Origin: Aulostomus chinensis
Lineage: Eukaryota; Chordata; Actinopteri; Syngnathiformes; Aulostomidae
Assembly: GCA_037954235.1 (NCBI GenBank)
Contig: JBBMOA010000005.1
Coordinates: forward strand, 62,001-126,000
Reading direction: 5' to 3'
DNA: 64,000 nt
The translations under genes and the position numbers were made by a program. Below are positions 44,797 through 55,900 of this stretch, in pieces. Each line of letters starts with the position of its first letter. Positions within the stretch are counted from its first letter, which is position 1. The notes under the pieces were generated by a model. That model was not told the origin of the DNA. It saw only the letters and a list, made by a program, of their open reading frames with translations, and did no database searches.

Positions 44797-45450
44797 CACT
44801 GAAATGACTTCAGTCACCTGACCGGATGACTTCAGTCACGTGACCGGATGACTTCAGTCACCTGACTGACATGACTTCAGTCACCTGACCGGATGACTTC
44901 AGTCACGTGACAGACATGACTTCAGTCACCTGACCGGATGACTTCAGTCACCTGACCGGATGACTTCAATCACGTGACTGACATGACTTCAGTCACCTGA
45001 CCGGATGACTTCAGTCACATGACCGGATGACTTCAGTCACCTGACCGGAAGACTTCAGTCACATGACCGGATGACTTCAGTCACATGACTGACATGACTT
45101 CAGTCACCTCACTGGATGAACTCAGTCACCTGACCGGATGACTTCAGTCACATGACCAGATGACATCAGTCATGTGACTGACATGACTTCAGTCACCTGA
45201 CCGGATGACTTCAGTCACGTGACCGGATGACTTCAGTCACCTCACCGTATGACTTCAGTCACCTGACTGACATGACTTCAGTCACGTGACTGGATGACTT
45301 CAGTCACCTGACGGGATGACTTCAGTTACCTGACCGGATGACTTCAGTCACGTGACTGACATGACTTCAATCACCTGACCGGATGACTTCAGTCACCTGA
45401 CCGGATGACTTCAGTCACCTGACCGGATGACTTCAGTCACCTGACTGGAG
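44797..45450 (-). repeat. 22-bp satellite array, copy B (about 29 units)
   Basis: Units read cggatgacttcagtcacctg plus ac on this strand. The central decamer varies between GTCACCTGAC, GTCACGTGAC and GTCACATGAC. It is much longer than in copy A. Confidence 0.95.
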
Positions 45451-45454
45451 GACA

Positions 45455-46200
45455 CCCAGATAGCAAAGGTCCACTCTTGTGTGTCCTCACTGCTCCACAG
45501 GTCTGTCAAATGTTCTGTAAAATAGTTGGACCCAGCAGAGCTGCTAGATTAGGAGTTGATGGAGTCGTTGCAGATACCAGGGTCCAAAGTCCAGCTTGAA
45601 CCTGGTTTGTGCAGTTCTTTGTCAAGCTAGCAGCCATTCTCTTCACTGCCAAGCTACAGTGACTTCTGTCAACAAAGGTCAACATACAAAAGGATATTTC
45701 TACTGGCAGTTCAAGACTTGGATCAAAGTCCTTTTTCAGAGCTGGAACCTTCCTCTTGTGTCAGCTTTCTGTTCCCATCGCTATGGTAACGGTCACTTTT
45801 GAGCCACGTCTCCAATCAGCTGTCAGATAAACTGAAACAATTTTCTATCCTCCAAGTTGTTTCCATCTCTTGGTGACCTTGTTAGGCTTCCTTATCCATG
45901 GAAATACTGGTTTATTATTTTTGTTGTGGGTCTCTGGGTCTTTTTTAGTCCCTAAACCCTGGATTTCAGTTAAAAAAATGGTAAAATGAACCTCAAGAAA
46001 ATCACATCAGTAAATAGAGGGGTATTAACAGACCTCTTAGATAAATCTGTTTGATGTCTTCATTCATCTTAACATCATGAACGATTGTCACATCCATGGT
46101 TTTTGGGTCACTTTAGACCAACTGATGTTTACTTCAAGAAAAAGGCAAAACCTCTTTTTTTCAGCAACAGAACTTTCATCCAAACACAAAATGAAAGAAG
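45455..46200. other. Unique flank of the duplicated block
   Basis: Matches 62,940-63,690 in reverse complement, and 1-210 for its first part. No convincing gene; the 68-codon frame lacks motifs. Confidence 0.7.
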
Positions 46201-46203
46201 AAG

Positions 46204-47604
46204 TGTGTGTGTGTAGATGCATGTGTGACACTTGTGTGTGTGTGTAGATGCATGTGTGACACGTGTGTGTGTTTAGATGCATGTGTGAGGTGTGTGTGTG
46301 TTCAGATGCATTTGTGACACGTGTGTGTGTTCAGATGCATGTGTGACACTTGTGTGTATGTGTGTGTTCAGATGCATGTGTGACACTTGTGTGTGTGTTC
46401 AGATGCATGTGTGACACTTGTGTGTATGTGTGTATGTTTGTGTGTTTAGATGAATGTGTGTATGTGTGTGTGTTTAGATGCATGTGTGTATGTGTGTGTG
46501 TTTAGATGCATGTGTGACACGTGTGTGTGTTTAGATGCATGTGTGAGGTGTGTGTGTGTGTTCAGATGCATGTGTGACGTGTGTGTGTGTTCAGATGCAT
46601 GTGTGACGTGTGTGTATGTGTGTATGTGTGTGTGTTTAGATGCATGTGTGACACTTGTGTGTATGTGTGTATGTGTGTGTTTAGATGCATGTGTGTATGT
46701 GTGTCTGTGTTTAGATGCATGTGTGAGGTGTGTGTGTGTTCAGATGCATGTGTGACACGTGTGTGTGTGTTCAGATGCATGTGTGACATGTGTGTGTGTA
46801 TGTTTGTATGTGTGTGTTTAGATGCATGTGTGACACTTGTGTGTATGTGTGTGTGTGTTCAGATGCATGTGACACGTGTGTGTGTTCAGATGCATGTGTG
46901 AGGTGTGTGTGTTCAGATGCATGTGTGACACGTGTGTGTTCAGATGCAAGTGTGACGTGTGTGTGTTTAGATGCATGTGTGAGGTGTGTGTGTTCAGATG
47001 CATGTGTGACGTGTGTGTGTATATGTGTATGTGTGTGTTCAGATGCATGTGTGACACTTGTGTGTATGTGTGTATGTGTGTGTGTTTAGATGCATGTGTG
47101 ACACGTGTGTGTGTTTAGATGCATGTGTGAGGTGTGTGTGTGTTCAGATGCATGTGTGACACTTCTGTGTATGTGTGTATATGTGTGTATTTAGATGCAT
47201 GTGTGACACTTGTGTGTATGTGTGTGTGTTCAGATTCATGTGACACGTGTGTGTGTTCAGATGCATGTGTGAGGTGTGTGTGTGTTCAGATGCATGTGTG
47301 ACACGTGTGTGTTCAGATGCATGTGTGACACGTGTGTATGTGTGTGTTTGTTTAGATGCATGTGTGAGGTGTGTGTGTTCAGATGCATGTGTGACGTGTG
47401 TGTGTGTTTAGATGCATGTGTGAGGTGTGTGTGTTCAGATGCATGTGTGACGTGTGTGTGTTTAGATGCATGTGTGAGGTGTGTGTGTTCAGATGCATGT
47501 GTGACGTGTGTGTGTTCAGATGCATGTGTGACACTTGTGTGTATGTGTGTGTTTGTTTAGATTCATGTGTGAGGTGTGTGTGTTTAGATGCATGTGTGAC
47601 ACGC

Positions 47605-47632
<28 letters not shown>
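46204..47632 (+). repeat. TG-rich satellite with GATGCATGTGTGACAC units
   Basis: About 1.4 kb of gtgtgtgttcagatgcatgt followed by gtgacac, gtgaggt or gtgacgt, with variable TG spacers. Unit length is irregular (about 28-50). The complementary array is at 62,016-62,792. Cys-rich or His-rich frames here are artefacts. Confidence 0.95.
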
Positions 47633-47635
<3 letters not shown>

Positions 47636-48356
47636 ACATGCAGTACTAATCAAGTCCAGCCCTGACTGCTACTGTATCTCCAATGCTAGGAAGGATAAGA
47701 ATACTGAAATGGACCCAGCAGGAAGAGAACCTCAAGTCATGTCACCTTTACTGAGCAGCACTCAGCTGAGTTCAGGAAACACCAGACATTTTGACCACCT
47801 GTCAATGAAGTAGTCAGCAGAATAAATACTACACTGAACAGTAGTGGAGGGAGAGCAGAGCTGGAAATGAGACCTTCCTGGGAGGGAATGAATCTAGAAA
47901 CGTTAGCGTTCTTTCAGTTGAAGAAATCAGATTTGGGAGGGACGTTCTGGACGTTTTCATCCATTTTTATTTCTTCCAGATCAACAAATCATGTGTTCTA
48001 CTTGGGCAGAACACGCCTTCAAAAGCATTTAGAAAGAATCAGTTTGCTTTAGGAGATATTCAAACTACAGCTCCTTGTTCAGAATATAATATTTAGGTGT
48101 TGTTAGTCGTGATACTGCAGGTTACTGGTGATGACTGGTGAAACCCTTTGAGATCAATGTGTCTGATAGCATCACTTTATCAGCTCAGTGGAAGAGGGCA
48201 TGGGGCTCATTCAAGAACAGGGCTGCTCTCTCCACCAGTCCACTGCCAACAAGCCAGACAAGTGGGACTGGAAACTGTTCTGCTCAGCAAGCTCATCTAG
48301 CAACATCATGACCTGCTCCTCTATCAGGGGCATCCACATTCTCAATGTTGCCCTGA
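47633..48356. other. Block B unique segment, partly missing from C
   Basis: 47,633-47,943 has no counterpart in copy C, where a telomeric repeat sits instead. 47,944-48,356 matches 61,576-61,990 in reverse complement. No gene recognised. Confidence 0.75.
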
Positions 48357-48359
48357 GTC

Positions 48360-51225
48360 TCTGAAAATCTCTGAAAAATGAAAATCTCTCTGGATGGCTC
48401 CCCCCACCTCAGGGTAAGGGTCAAAAAATCTCTCTGGATGGCTCCACCCACCTCAGGGTGAGGGTCAAAAAAATCTCTCTCGATGGCTCCCCCCACCTCA
48501 GGGTGAAGGTAAAAAAATCTCTCTCGATGGCTCCACCCACCTCAGGGTGAGGGTCAAAAAATCTCTCTGGATGGCTCCCCCCACCTCAGGGTGAGGGTCA
48601 AAAAAATCTCTTTTGAAGGCTCCACCCACCTCAGGGTGAGGGTGAGGGTCAAAAAATCTCTCTGGATAGCTCCACCCACCTCAAGGTGAGGGTCAAAAAA
48701 TCTCTCTGGATGGCTCCACCCACCTCAGGGTGAGGGTGAGGGTCAAAAAATCTCTCTGGATGGCTCCACCCACCTCAGGGTGAGGGTGAGGGTCAAAAAA
48801 TCTCTCTTGATGGCTCCACCCACCTCAGGGTGAAGGTCAAAAAATCTCTCTCGATGGCTCCACCCACCTCAGGGTGAGGGTCAAAAAATCTCTTTAGATG
48901 GCTCCACCCACCTCAGGGTGAGTGTCAAAAAATCTCTCTTGATGGCTCCACCCACCTAAGGTGAGGGTGACAAAATCTCTCTGGATGGCTCCACCCACCT
49001 CAGGGTGAGGGTTAGGGTCAAAAAATCTCTCTGGATGGCTCCACCCACCTCAGGGTGAGGGTTAGGGTCAAAAAATCTCTCTGGATGGCTCCCCCCACCT
49101 CAGGGTGAAGGTGAGGGTCAAAAAATCTCTCTGGATGGCTCCACCCACCTCAGGGTGAGGGTCAAAAAATCTCTCTGGATGGCTCCACCCACCTCAGGGT
49201 GAGGGTCAAAAAATCTCTCTGGATGGCTCCCCCCACCTCAGGGTGAGGGTCAAAAAATCTCTTTTGATGGCTCCCCCCACCTCAGGGTGAGGGTCAAAAA
49301 ATCTCTTTTGATGGCTCCACCCACCTCAGGGTGAGGGTGAGGGTCAAAAAATCTCTCTGGATGGCTCCACCCACCTCAAGGTGAGGGTCAAAAAATCTCT
49401 CTGGATGGCTCCACCCACCTCAGGGTGAGGGTGAGGGTCAAAAAATCTCTCTGGATGGCTCCACCCACCTCAGGGTGAGGGTGAGGGTCAAAAAATCTCT
49501 CTTGATGGCTCCACCCACATCAGGGTGAGGGTCAAAAAATCTCTCTCGATGGCTCCCCCCACCTCAGGGTGAAGGTCAAAAAATCTCTCTCGATGGCTCC
49601 ACCCACCTCAGGGTGAGGGTAAAAAAACTCTCTCGATGGCTCCCCCTATCTAAGGGTGAGGGTAAAAAAAATCTCTCTCGATGGCTCCCCCCACCTCAGG
49701 GTGAGGGTGAGGGTCAAAAAAATCTCTCTCGATGGCTCCACCCACCTCAGGGTGAGGGTCAAAAAATCTCTCTGGATGACTCCACCCACCTCAGGGTGAG
49801 GGTCAAAAAATCTCTTTAGATGGCTCCACCCACCTCAGGGTGAGTGTCAAAAAATCTCTCTTGATGGCTCCACCCACCTAAGGTGAGGGTGACAAAATCT
49901 CTCTGAATGGCTCCACCCACCTCAGGGTGAGGGTTAGGGTCAAAAAATCTCTCTGGATGGCTCCACCCACCTCAGGGTGAGGGTTAGGGTCAAAAAATCT
50001 CTCTGGATGGCTCCCCCCACCTCAGGGTGAGGGTGAGGGTCAAAAAATCTCTCTGGATGGCTCCACCCACCTCAGGGTGAGGGTCAAAAAATCTCTCTGG
50101 ATGGCTCCACCCACCTCAGGGTGAGGTTCAAAAAATCTCTCTGGATGGCTCCACCCACCTCAGGGTGAGGGTCAAAAAATCTCTCTGGATGGCTCCACCC
50201 ACCTCAGGGTGAGGGTCAAAAAATCTCTCTGGATGGCTCCCCCCACCTCAGGGTGAGGGTCAAAAAATCTCTTTTGATGGCTCCCCCCACCTCAGGGTGA
50301 GGGTCAAAAAATCTCTTTTGATGGCTCCACCCACCTCAGGGTGAGGGTGAGGGTCAAAAAATCTCTCTGGATGGCTCCACCCACCTCAGGGTGAGGGTCA
50401 AAAAATCTCTCTGGATGGCTCCACCCACCTCAGGGTGAGGGTGAGGGTCAAAAAATCTCTCTGGATGGCTCCACCCACCTCAGGGTGAGGGTGAGGGTCA
50501 AAAATTCTCTCTGGATGGCTCCACCCACCTCAGGGTGAGGGTGAGGGTCAAAAAATCTCTCTGGATGGCTCCACCCACATCAGGGTGAGGGTCAAAAAAT
50601 CTCTCTCGATGGCTCCCCCCACCTCAGGGTGAAGGTCAAAAAATCTTTCTCGATGGCTCCACCCACCTCAGGGTGAGGGTAAAAAAATCTCTCTCAATGG
50701 CTCCCCCTACCTCAGGGTGAGGGTAAAAAAATCTCTCTGGATGGCTCCACCCACCTCAGGGTGAGGTTCAAAAAATCTCTCTGGATGGCTCCACCCACCT
50801 CAGTGTGAGGGTCAAAAAATCTCTCTGGATGGCTCCACCCACCTCAGGGTGAGGGTCAAAAAATCTCTCTCGATGGCTCCCCCCACCTCAGGGTGAGGGT
50901 GAGGGTCAAAAAATCTCTCTGGATGGCTCCACCCACCTCAGGGTGAGGGTCAAAAAATCTCTCTCGATGGCTCCCCCCACCTCAGGGTGAGGGTGAGGGT
51001 CAAAAAATCTCTCTCGATGGCTCCACCCACCTCAGGGTGAGGGTCAAAAAATCTCTCTGGATGGTTCCACCCACCTCAGGGTGAGGGTCAAAAAATCTCT
51101 CTGGATGAGTCCACCCACCTCAGTGTGAGGGTCAAAAAATCTCTCTGGATGGCTCCACCCACCTCAGGGTGAAGGTCAAAAAATCTCTCTGGATGGCTCC
51201 CCCCATCCAGGGTGAGGGTCAAAAA
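48360..51225 (+). repeat. 44-bp minisatellite, about 62 units, with higher-order structure
   Basis: The unit is ggctccacccacctcagggt followed by gagggtcaaaaaatctctct and ggat (44 bases). A six-base gagggt or tagggt insertion makes 50-bp variants, some reading gggttagggt. Distinct variant strings at 48,892-49,080 recur at 49,811-50,000, an offset of about 922 bases; another pair is offset about 1,060. This indicates block-wise amplification. An inverted short array lies at 59,613-59,876. Confidence 0.95.
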
Positions 51226-51809
51226 AACGCCAGGGCAGCGTTTGGGAGTGAATCGAGGTGAGTGAATTTGTGAGTGTCGGGGTCTGCCTCCGTTTTCCAG
51301 CAGACTGTTTGAGGCCTCAACGGTGACCGGCCCATGCGTCATCTCCAGGAGCATGAGCTCCACGGCGTTGGTCCCGGATGGGATTCCTTCCCTTCTTGAC
51401 TCACCCTTCATCAGGAGGATTTCTAAAAAAAAATGAAAATTTCATAATACATGCACTCTTTATACAAGACAAATACCTTTTATTTCAAGAAAAATTGTTC
51501 CAAATTCATACAAATAGGAGTAAGTAAGTAACAGGGGTAAGTTATAAATCTTACACAGTAAAAGTAAAAAAAAGACCATTTGAGGTAAATCCAATAACAA
51601 AATATAGGATAATAAACAACGTTACAAAGTTGGAAATAAATGTCGAATGTAAACAAACAGTTTTACTTCCTGTGGTTGAGAAGGTGACAGAGAAGACACG
51701 GCCACAAAAAAGGAGCAAACGAGAAATAAACAACCCTTTTCCAGTCAGGGTAAAGGTATCCATGTGACCCATGATGTCATGTCACAGTCACATCGTGAAC
51801 ACATTCACT
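51226..51809. other. No gene seen
   Basis: Unique sequence between the minisatellite and the SAMD3-like exons. The frame at 51,551-51,772 has no motif. Confidence 0.5.
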
Positions 51810-52375
51810 CATTGCATCAGAAGATTTTGGAGTGACTGTTTTGTTGGTTGTAGGGCTTCATGTCCAAGTGAGAGAAGCACCCTTTGGGTGAAGTCAACGG
51901 TGTACTTCCGTTGTTGAGGGTACTCCAAATTCAGAGCACAAGTCAGTCCAACGAGCAAGCACATGGCATGCGGAAGATTCCCGAGGTCATCCATGACAAT
52001 TCTTCCTTCCAAAATGATGGCGGTACCTGGAGACTGAAGGTGCAGTGAGTCAGGGGAGGTCGGTTCATCCTCAGGAATGAGGGTCAGGATCCCAGTGGGG
52101 GTGTGAGACATGCCAGGGTCTTCACAGTCCTAACAACAACAGCAGCAATCACACCAAGATTACATCTCAGATGTCTCCTTGAATTTTGAGGACAGAAAAC
52201 ACAACCCTAACCCTTTCAGAAAGTTCAAGGAGATATCGTTAAAGTACCGCTGACCTCACACTCATTCAAGAGCACATCAGCAAGAAATAAGGCGTCGTCG
52301 TCTTGGAGCAGATCCATGCTGCTTCCCGCCGTGGTGGTTGTCGTCAAATGGTTTCTTGTTGGCGCCTTAAAATCT
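51810..52375 (-). CDS. SAMD3-like family C-terminal exons, frame intact (partial gene)
   Basis: On the minus strand an exon at 52,375-52,255 (acceptor cacttcag, donor gtcagc; MDLLQDDDALFLADVLLNEC) joins in frame to an exon at 52,129-51,810 (acceptor ttgttgttag; GTAIILEGRIVMDDLGNLPH, then AMCLLVGLTCALNLEYP) that ends at a normal stop. This is the conserved C-terminus of the fish SAMD3-like family, whose function I do not know. Unlike the remnant at 18.6-22.2 kb, no stop or frameshift is seen in these ~140 codons. Upstream exons are not found before the region ends in other sequence, so it is either a 5'-truncated fragment or the 3' end of a gene with distant exons. Confidence 0.6.
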
Positions 52376-52760
52376 GAAGTGGGCGTGGCTGTGCAGCTGC
52401 TGTGGAACGAGAAAATACCCACGGCAGATCTAGACTTTGTAAAATGGGATTGAAGTTAGGATTTCTTGAATGATACCCTTGATGAACCCAGACATCAGTG
52501 AGCTTTGTTCCACTCAATAATCAATCAGTAAATAGAGCGTGAAATGATGGAACTAAAAGGCCACCTCTGAGTGCAGGAGTGAGCCTCTGTGACGGATGTG
52601 ACGTCATCAGACCGCGCCATTAGTTTGAGTCATTGTTTCTATTCTTAATGCTGATTGGGAGATCTGTCATGGTGACAAATGGACTTTGTAGGTAGAATAA
52701 ACATCCAGAAATTAAATTAACTTGTTGATTGTCTTATTAATCAAAAGATAAAGTATGAAA
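52376..52760. other. No gene seen
   Basis: No motif recognised upstream of the SAMD3-like exons. Confidence 0.5.
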
Positions 52761-52792
52761 AATGTTAGGTTTTTTAGTAAACTTTTTTAGCT

Positions 52793-53615
52793 GGTGCTGT
52801 TCTAGGTACCTGGATGATATCTGGGGTGTGTGGACACATTCTGCAGAGGAATTCACTGTATTCCTCCACACTTTAAAGAACCACAATGCTTCCATGAAGC
52901 TTAAAGCTACGATCAATCAAGAATCAGTTCATTTCTTGGATACAACCACATTTGAAGGACCTCATTTCAAAACTAACACTCAAGTCGATATTAAAGTTTA
53001 TTTGAAAGACACGGACACACATGCACTCTTACACAAAAGCAGTCACCACCCCAAGCATACATTCAGAGGACTAATTAAATCACAGTTATTAAGATTCCAC
53101 AGAATATGTACACAAAAAGAGGACTTTAAAGAAGCCACCAAGGTGGTCTTCTCCGCTTTGTCCAGCAGAGGGTACTCTCGGACCTTCTTAAGACACAGCT
53201 TCAAAACCTCTCTCCGGTCCAAGCCCAGTCATGTCGCCACTGCTCTTCCACTGGTCACCACTTTCTCCCCTTCTACTGTTAGGCTGGTCGGGAATATCAA
53301 GAATGATTTTGAGAGGGTCATGAGATCAACCCAACCCCATCAGGATCTAAGAATCATTGCTGCATTCCGTAAAAATAAGAATCTTAAAGATGACCTGGTC
53401 CGGTCAAAGGTCAAACCACGGACAGAAGAGAAAGCTGACGCGAAAAGAGGCTACTTTAAACAAGTCAAGTGGGTTCATGATGTACAAAAACAAAAAGGTT
53501 TTCAACTGTCGACACAAAACAATGTTCTTTCCAAAAACTGTGTCTGTATGATTATTTGTGTACAATGGGGTAAAGATATGTGGGCGAAACAGGTATGACA
53601 ATACTGGATGGAGTG
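52793..53615 (+). mobile_element. Penelope-like element: RT C-terminal part to start of GIY-YIG
   Basis: The 278-codon frame at 52,762-53,598 is open from the reverse-transcriptase catalytic motif RYLDDIWG through SVHFLDTTTFEGPHF and the PLE-typical HPKHTFRGLIKSQLLRFHRI, RGYSRTFLR and linker, into the beginning of the GIY-YIG endonuclease (CVCMIICVQWGK). There a one-base loss shifts the frame; the expected YVGET motif is still readable in another frame at about 53,583-53,600. PLEs copy themselves by target-primed reverse transcription. The N-terminal RT half is missing (5' truncation). The long intact frame suggests a fairly young copy. Confidence 0.85.
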
Positions 53616-54560
53616 TGCCTGGGTCCCGTGGCCATCTTGGGTCGCGGTTCCCCAAACCCCTCTTCTCCTAAAATCCTACAGACTTGGGACTAGGCTCGTT
53701 GGAAAGCCCGTTCCCAAATTTGGGGGGTAGCCAGAGTCTCAGCACTCTGCCCCCTACAGCTCAAAAGTGATCCGCCAATGAAAATCAAAATAGGGGCTTG
53801 TTCGCCAATAACTCCGCCCCCTTTGCTCCAATCCACTTGAAACTTTCACCAATCACTCCACCGACCATCAGAACGGCGTGCACCAACTTTCAGCCTCCTA
53901 CACCTTACGGTTCCAAAGTGCACCACTTTAACTAGGTTGGTACTCTTACCTGATACCTAACCAAATTTTAATGAATTAATAAATAGATGAATATATATAC
54001 AAATGGATTTAGGATATCTTACATAGTTAAAATTAATACAATAAAAAAGTTCAGAAGTGCATATTAGTCAATTAGTTTAAAGGGTCATTAATGTACATTA
54101 TTATACATTAATTATTATAGTTATTATAGCATATTAGTTCATGAATGTAAAGGGTTAAAATAAACTTGTTTTCAGACTAATCACTGTCAATAAGGGTTCA
54201 ATATATTTGGGATCACTACTTTCTGTCTCCTAGGGAGCTCCATTGTATCAATAGAGTGATGATTCTCCAGCATTTAGAGAGTTAAATAAAGGGATCAAAC
54301 CAGTTCAAACTGGTAGCACAAAGGTTTTTTCCTGCATAGAAGAGGTGAACCCTGTCAATAGGGGACCACAAGAGTGCCTTCCCTGGGACTCTGACCATCC
54401 AAGAGATTCCAGGCTCTGGTGCTTGGAGGCCATGTCTGTTCTTAGTGCCCAGCCTGAAGAAGACACGTGTTGTGTTGAAACGTGGCCCGGGGGCACATGT
54501 TGACGTCTTTCATTTGATTTGTTTTCAAGTTTGTTTTATATCCAAATGGATGAATAGCTC
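53616..54560 (+). mobile_element. Penelope-like element 3' region
   Basis: Shares several blocks with 33,150-33,990 (see there), then carries AT-rich sequence and ends with the hammerhead-like motif. I see no target-site duplication, so the exact end is uncertain. Confidence 0.6.
54454..54507 (+). ncRNA. Hammerhead-like ribozyme motif, copy 2
   Basis: The core CTGAAGA (fits CUGANGA), a five-pair stem II (GACAC with GTGTT, one G-U pair), GAAA, a short stem III (CGT with ACG) and a final U-C give the conventional cleavage position after 54,507. It lies about 840 bases past the Penelope-like reading frame. Stem I is not evident in the adjacent bases, as in copy 1. Confidence 0.5.
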
Positions 54561-54698
54561 TTTGGAGGGTCTTTTTCCCTTTACTTTAGTTCATTTTTTC
54601 ATTTCATTTTTTATCAAAAACATTTAATTCTTTATTTTGCACACATAGAAAACAAAAAACAAAAAAAAACAAAATAAAAAAGACGACAAAAAAGCAAA

Positions 54699-54971
54699 GT
54701 GGAACCCTGGGAACCCTCCAAGACCACGTTAATCATGGGCTTCGGCACCCAGGGGGCAGAAAAGAAGAGTGCAGCATCCATCGCCTGCTTCCTTGCTGCT
54801 AACGGAGCAGATTTGACCATTCGCAACAAGAAGGACCAGTCCCCTCCAGACCTGTGTCCCGACCCCAGCCTGTGCAAGGCTCTGGCTAAATGCCACAAAG
54901 AGAAGAGCAGCGGCCAGGTGGGAACCCGCAGTGCATCTCTGACCAGCAACATCGAGTCACTGGAGGAGTGA
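54699..54971 (+). pseudogene. mib1: MIB1 exon fragment (end of ankyrin repeats)
   Basis: MIB1 is a RING E3 ligase that ubiquitinates Notch ligands. The frame reads CFLAANGADLTIRNKKDQSP then PDLCPDPSLCKALAKCHKEK, then SGQVGTRSASLTSNIESLEE, the end of the ankyrin region just before the first RING finger. The next codon, TGC (Cys of CMVCSD) in the intact gene, is TGA here, and MV follows before similarity is lost. The last ankyrin PLDLCPDP is PPDLCPDP. No RING remains. A single exon with no neighbours looks like duplicated or captured debris. Confidence 0.85.
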
Positions 54972-54974
54972 ATG

Positions 54975-55140
54975 GTGAGAGACAGACCGGCAGCAGACCG
55001 GCACGGCCAAGTCGGTCAACTTCACTTTTTCAGAGCTGCTCAACAAACTGCTGCCAGCTGGCCAAGACCAGCCCCGTGGAGGCGCTGGTCAGCAAGGAGC
55101 CCCCCCCGGGGCGCCGCGCTCAGAGCAACCGCTAACGCTA
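54975..55140 (+). other. GC-rich stretch after the MIB1 fragment, unassigned
   Basis: A GC-rich frame including gctgccagctggccaagacc and ggcgctggtcagcaaggagc looks exon-like (acceptor tttttcag at 55,032), but I cannot identify it. Confidence 0.3.
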
Positions 55141-55900
55141 GCAGTCGTTAGCTTAGTTTGCTATTAGCAAGGTAGCTAACCAGGTAACTTGTATGTTGCT
55201 CCCAGACAGCTAATGCAAGCTGAGCTAGCCAGACACCAGAACTAGTTAGCTCCACCACGGACCACGGACCAGCAGTCGTCCCGGTAAGTTGGCAGCTGAC
55301 TTGCTAAGGGGGTCTACATTGTGGGACCCAGTGAGAGTACGTGGTGTCTGCCCACTCATAACTGCGCTTTGGTCCGACATGTCCGGCGACCGTCCGCTTT
55401 TGGTTGACACAAACAAACCAACACTCGACTCGACTCGAAGCGGACATCCACCGCTCAAAGCACCAGTTTGATGACCGGACTCCGCGTCCACTCAGCTGGA
55501 AGTCTGGAGGAGGCAAACTCCTTCCACCTGTCCTGAGTGTAGCGGTGTCTGCACTGGGCAGTGGGTGGACACTGAACAGGGCGGACATGTGGGCTGTGTT
55601 TGTACTTACTGAGGCTGTTTGTAGCGCTGTGTTGTCATGGTAACGTGATCATGCCCTGCTCCTTCTTTCAGGACGTTGATGATGAGGGAGGTTCGTACAG
55701 TGACGTGCCCGTGGGGATCCTCTGACGTGAACAGGAAAACGTCCCTCACACCACAATGAACGAGGACGAGTTTGTGAGGAAGATCTTTTCATGTGAGGAA
55801 TCACTGCAGCCTCTTCCATGACTTTGTTTGTGTCTCTTGTTGTTGAAAAAGGGTTATGGGTCAATGTAATGTTGCAGTATGGATGTATTCTATATTGATA
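55141..55900 (+). promoter_or_regulatory. Candidate 5' end of an unassigned transcript
   Basis: 55,240-55,640 is GC- and CpG-richer than its surroundings. An acceptor at about 55,670 (ctttcag) leads to an exon with ATG at 55,756 (MNEDEFVRKIFS) and a donor gtgagg at 55,792. This layout suits a CpG-rich promoter, a 5' UTR intron and a first coding exon. No downstream exon is recognised. Confidence 0.3.

Larger units (their letters stand above)
44113..48356 (-). repeat. Copy B of the duplicated block (inverted relative to A and C)
   Basis: Reading on the minus strand: boundary with the 44-bp minisatellite, a 48,095-48,356 unique piece, a further unique piece, the TG-rich satellite, about 600 bases of unique flank, the 22-bp satellite, and the zinc-finger frame. 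It pairs with A over 44,113-45,680 and with C over 45,440-48,356. A 68-codon frame at 45,596-45,802 has one residue change from its C counterpart at 63,332-63,538, indicating very high identity. Confidence 0.9.

Noticed and set aside
44797..45450. CRISPR-like regular repeats
   Set aside because: Units are contiguous with no unique spacers, and the context is a vertebrate genome.
46450..47649. Cys-rich frames of about 80-106 codons
   Set aside because: Read-through of TG satellite; the opposite strand gives equally long His/Thr frames.
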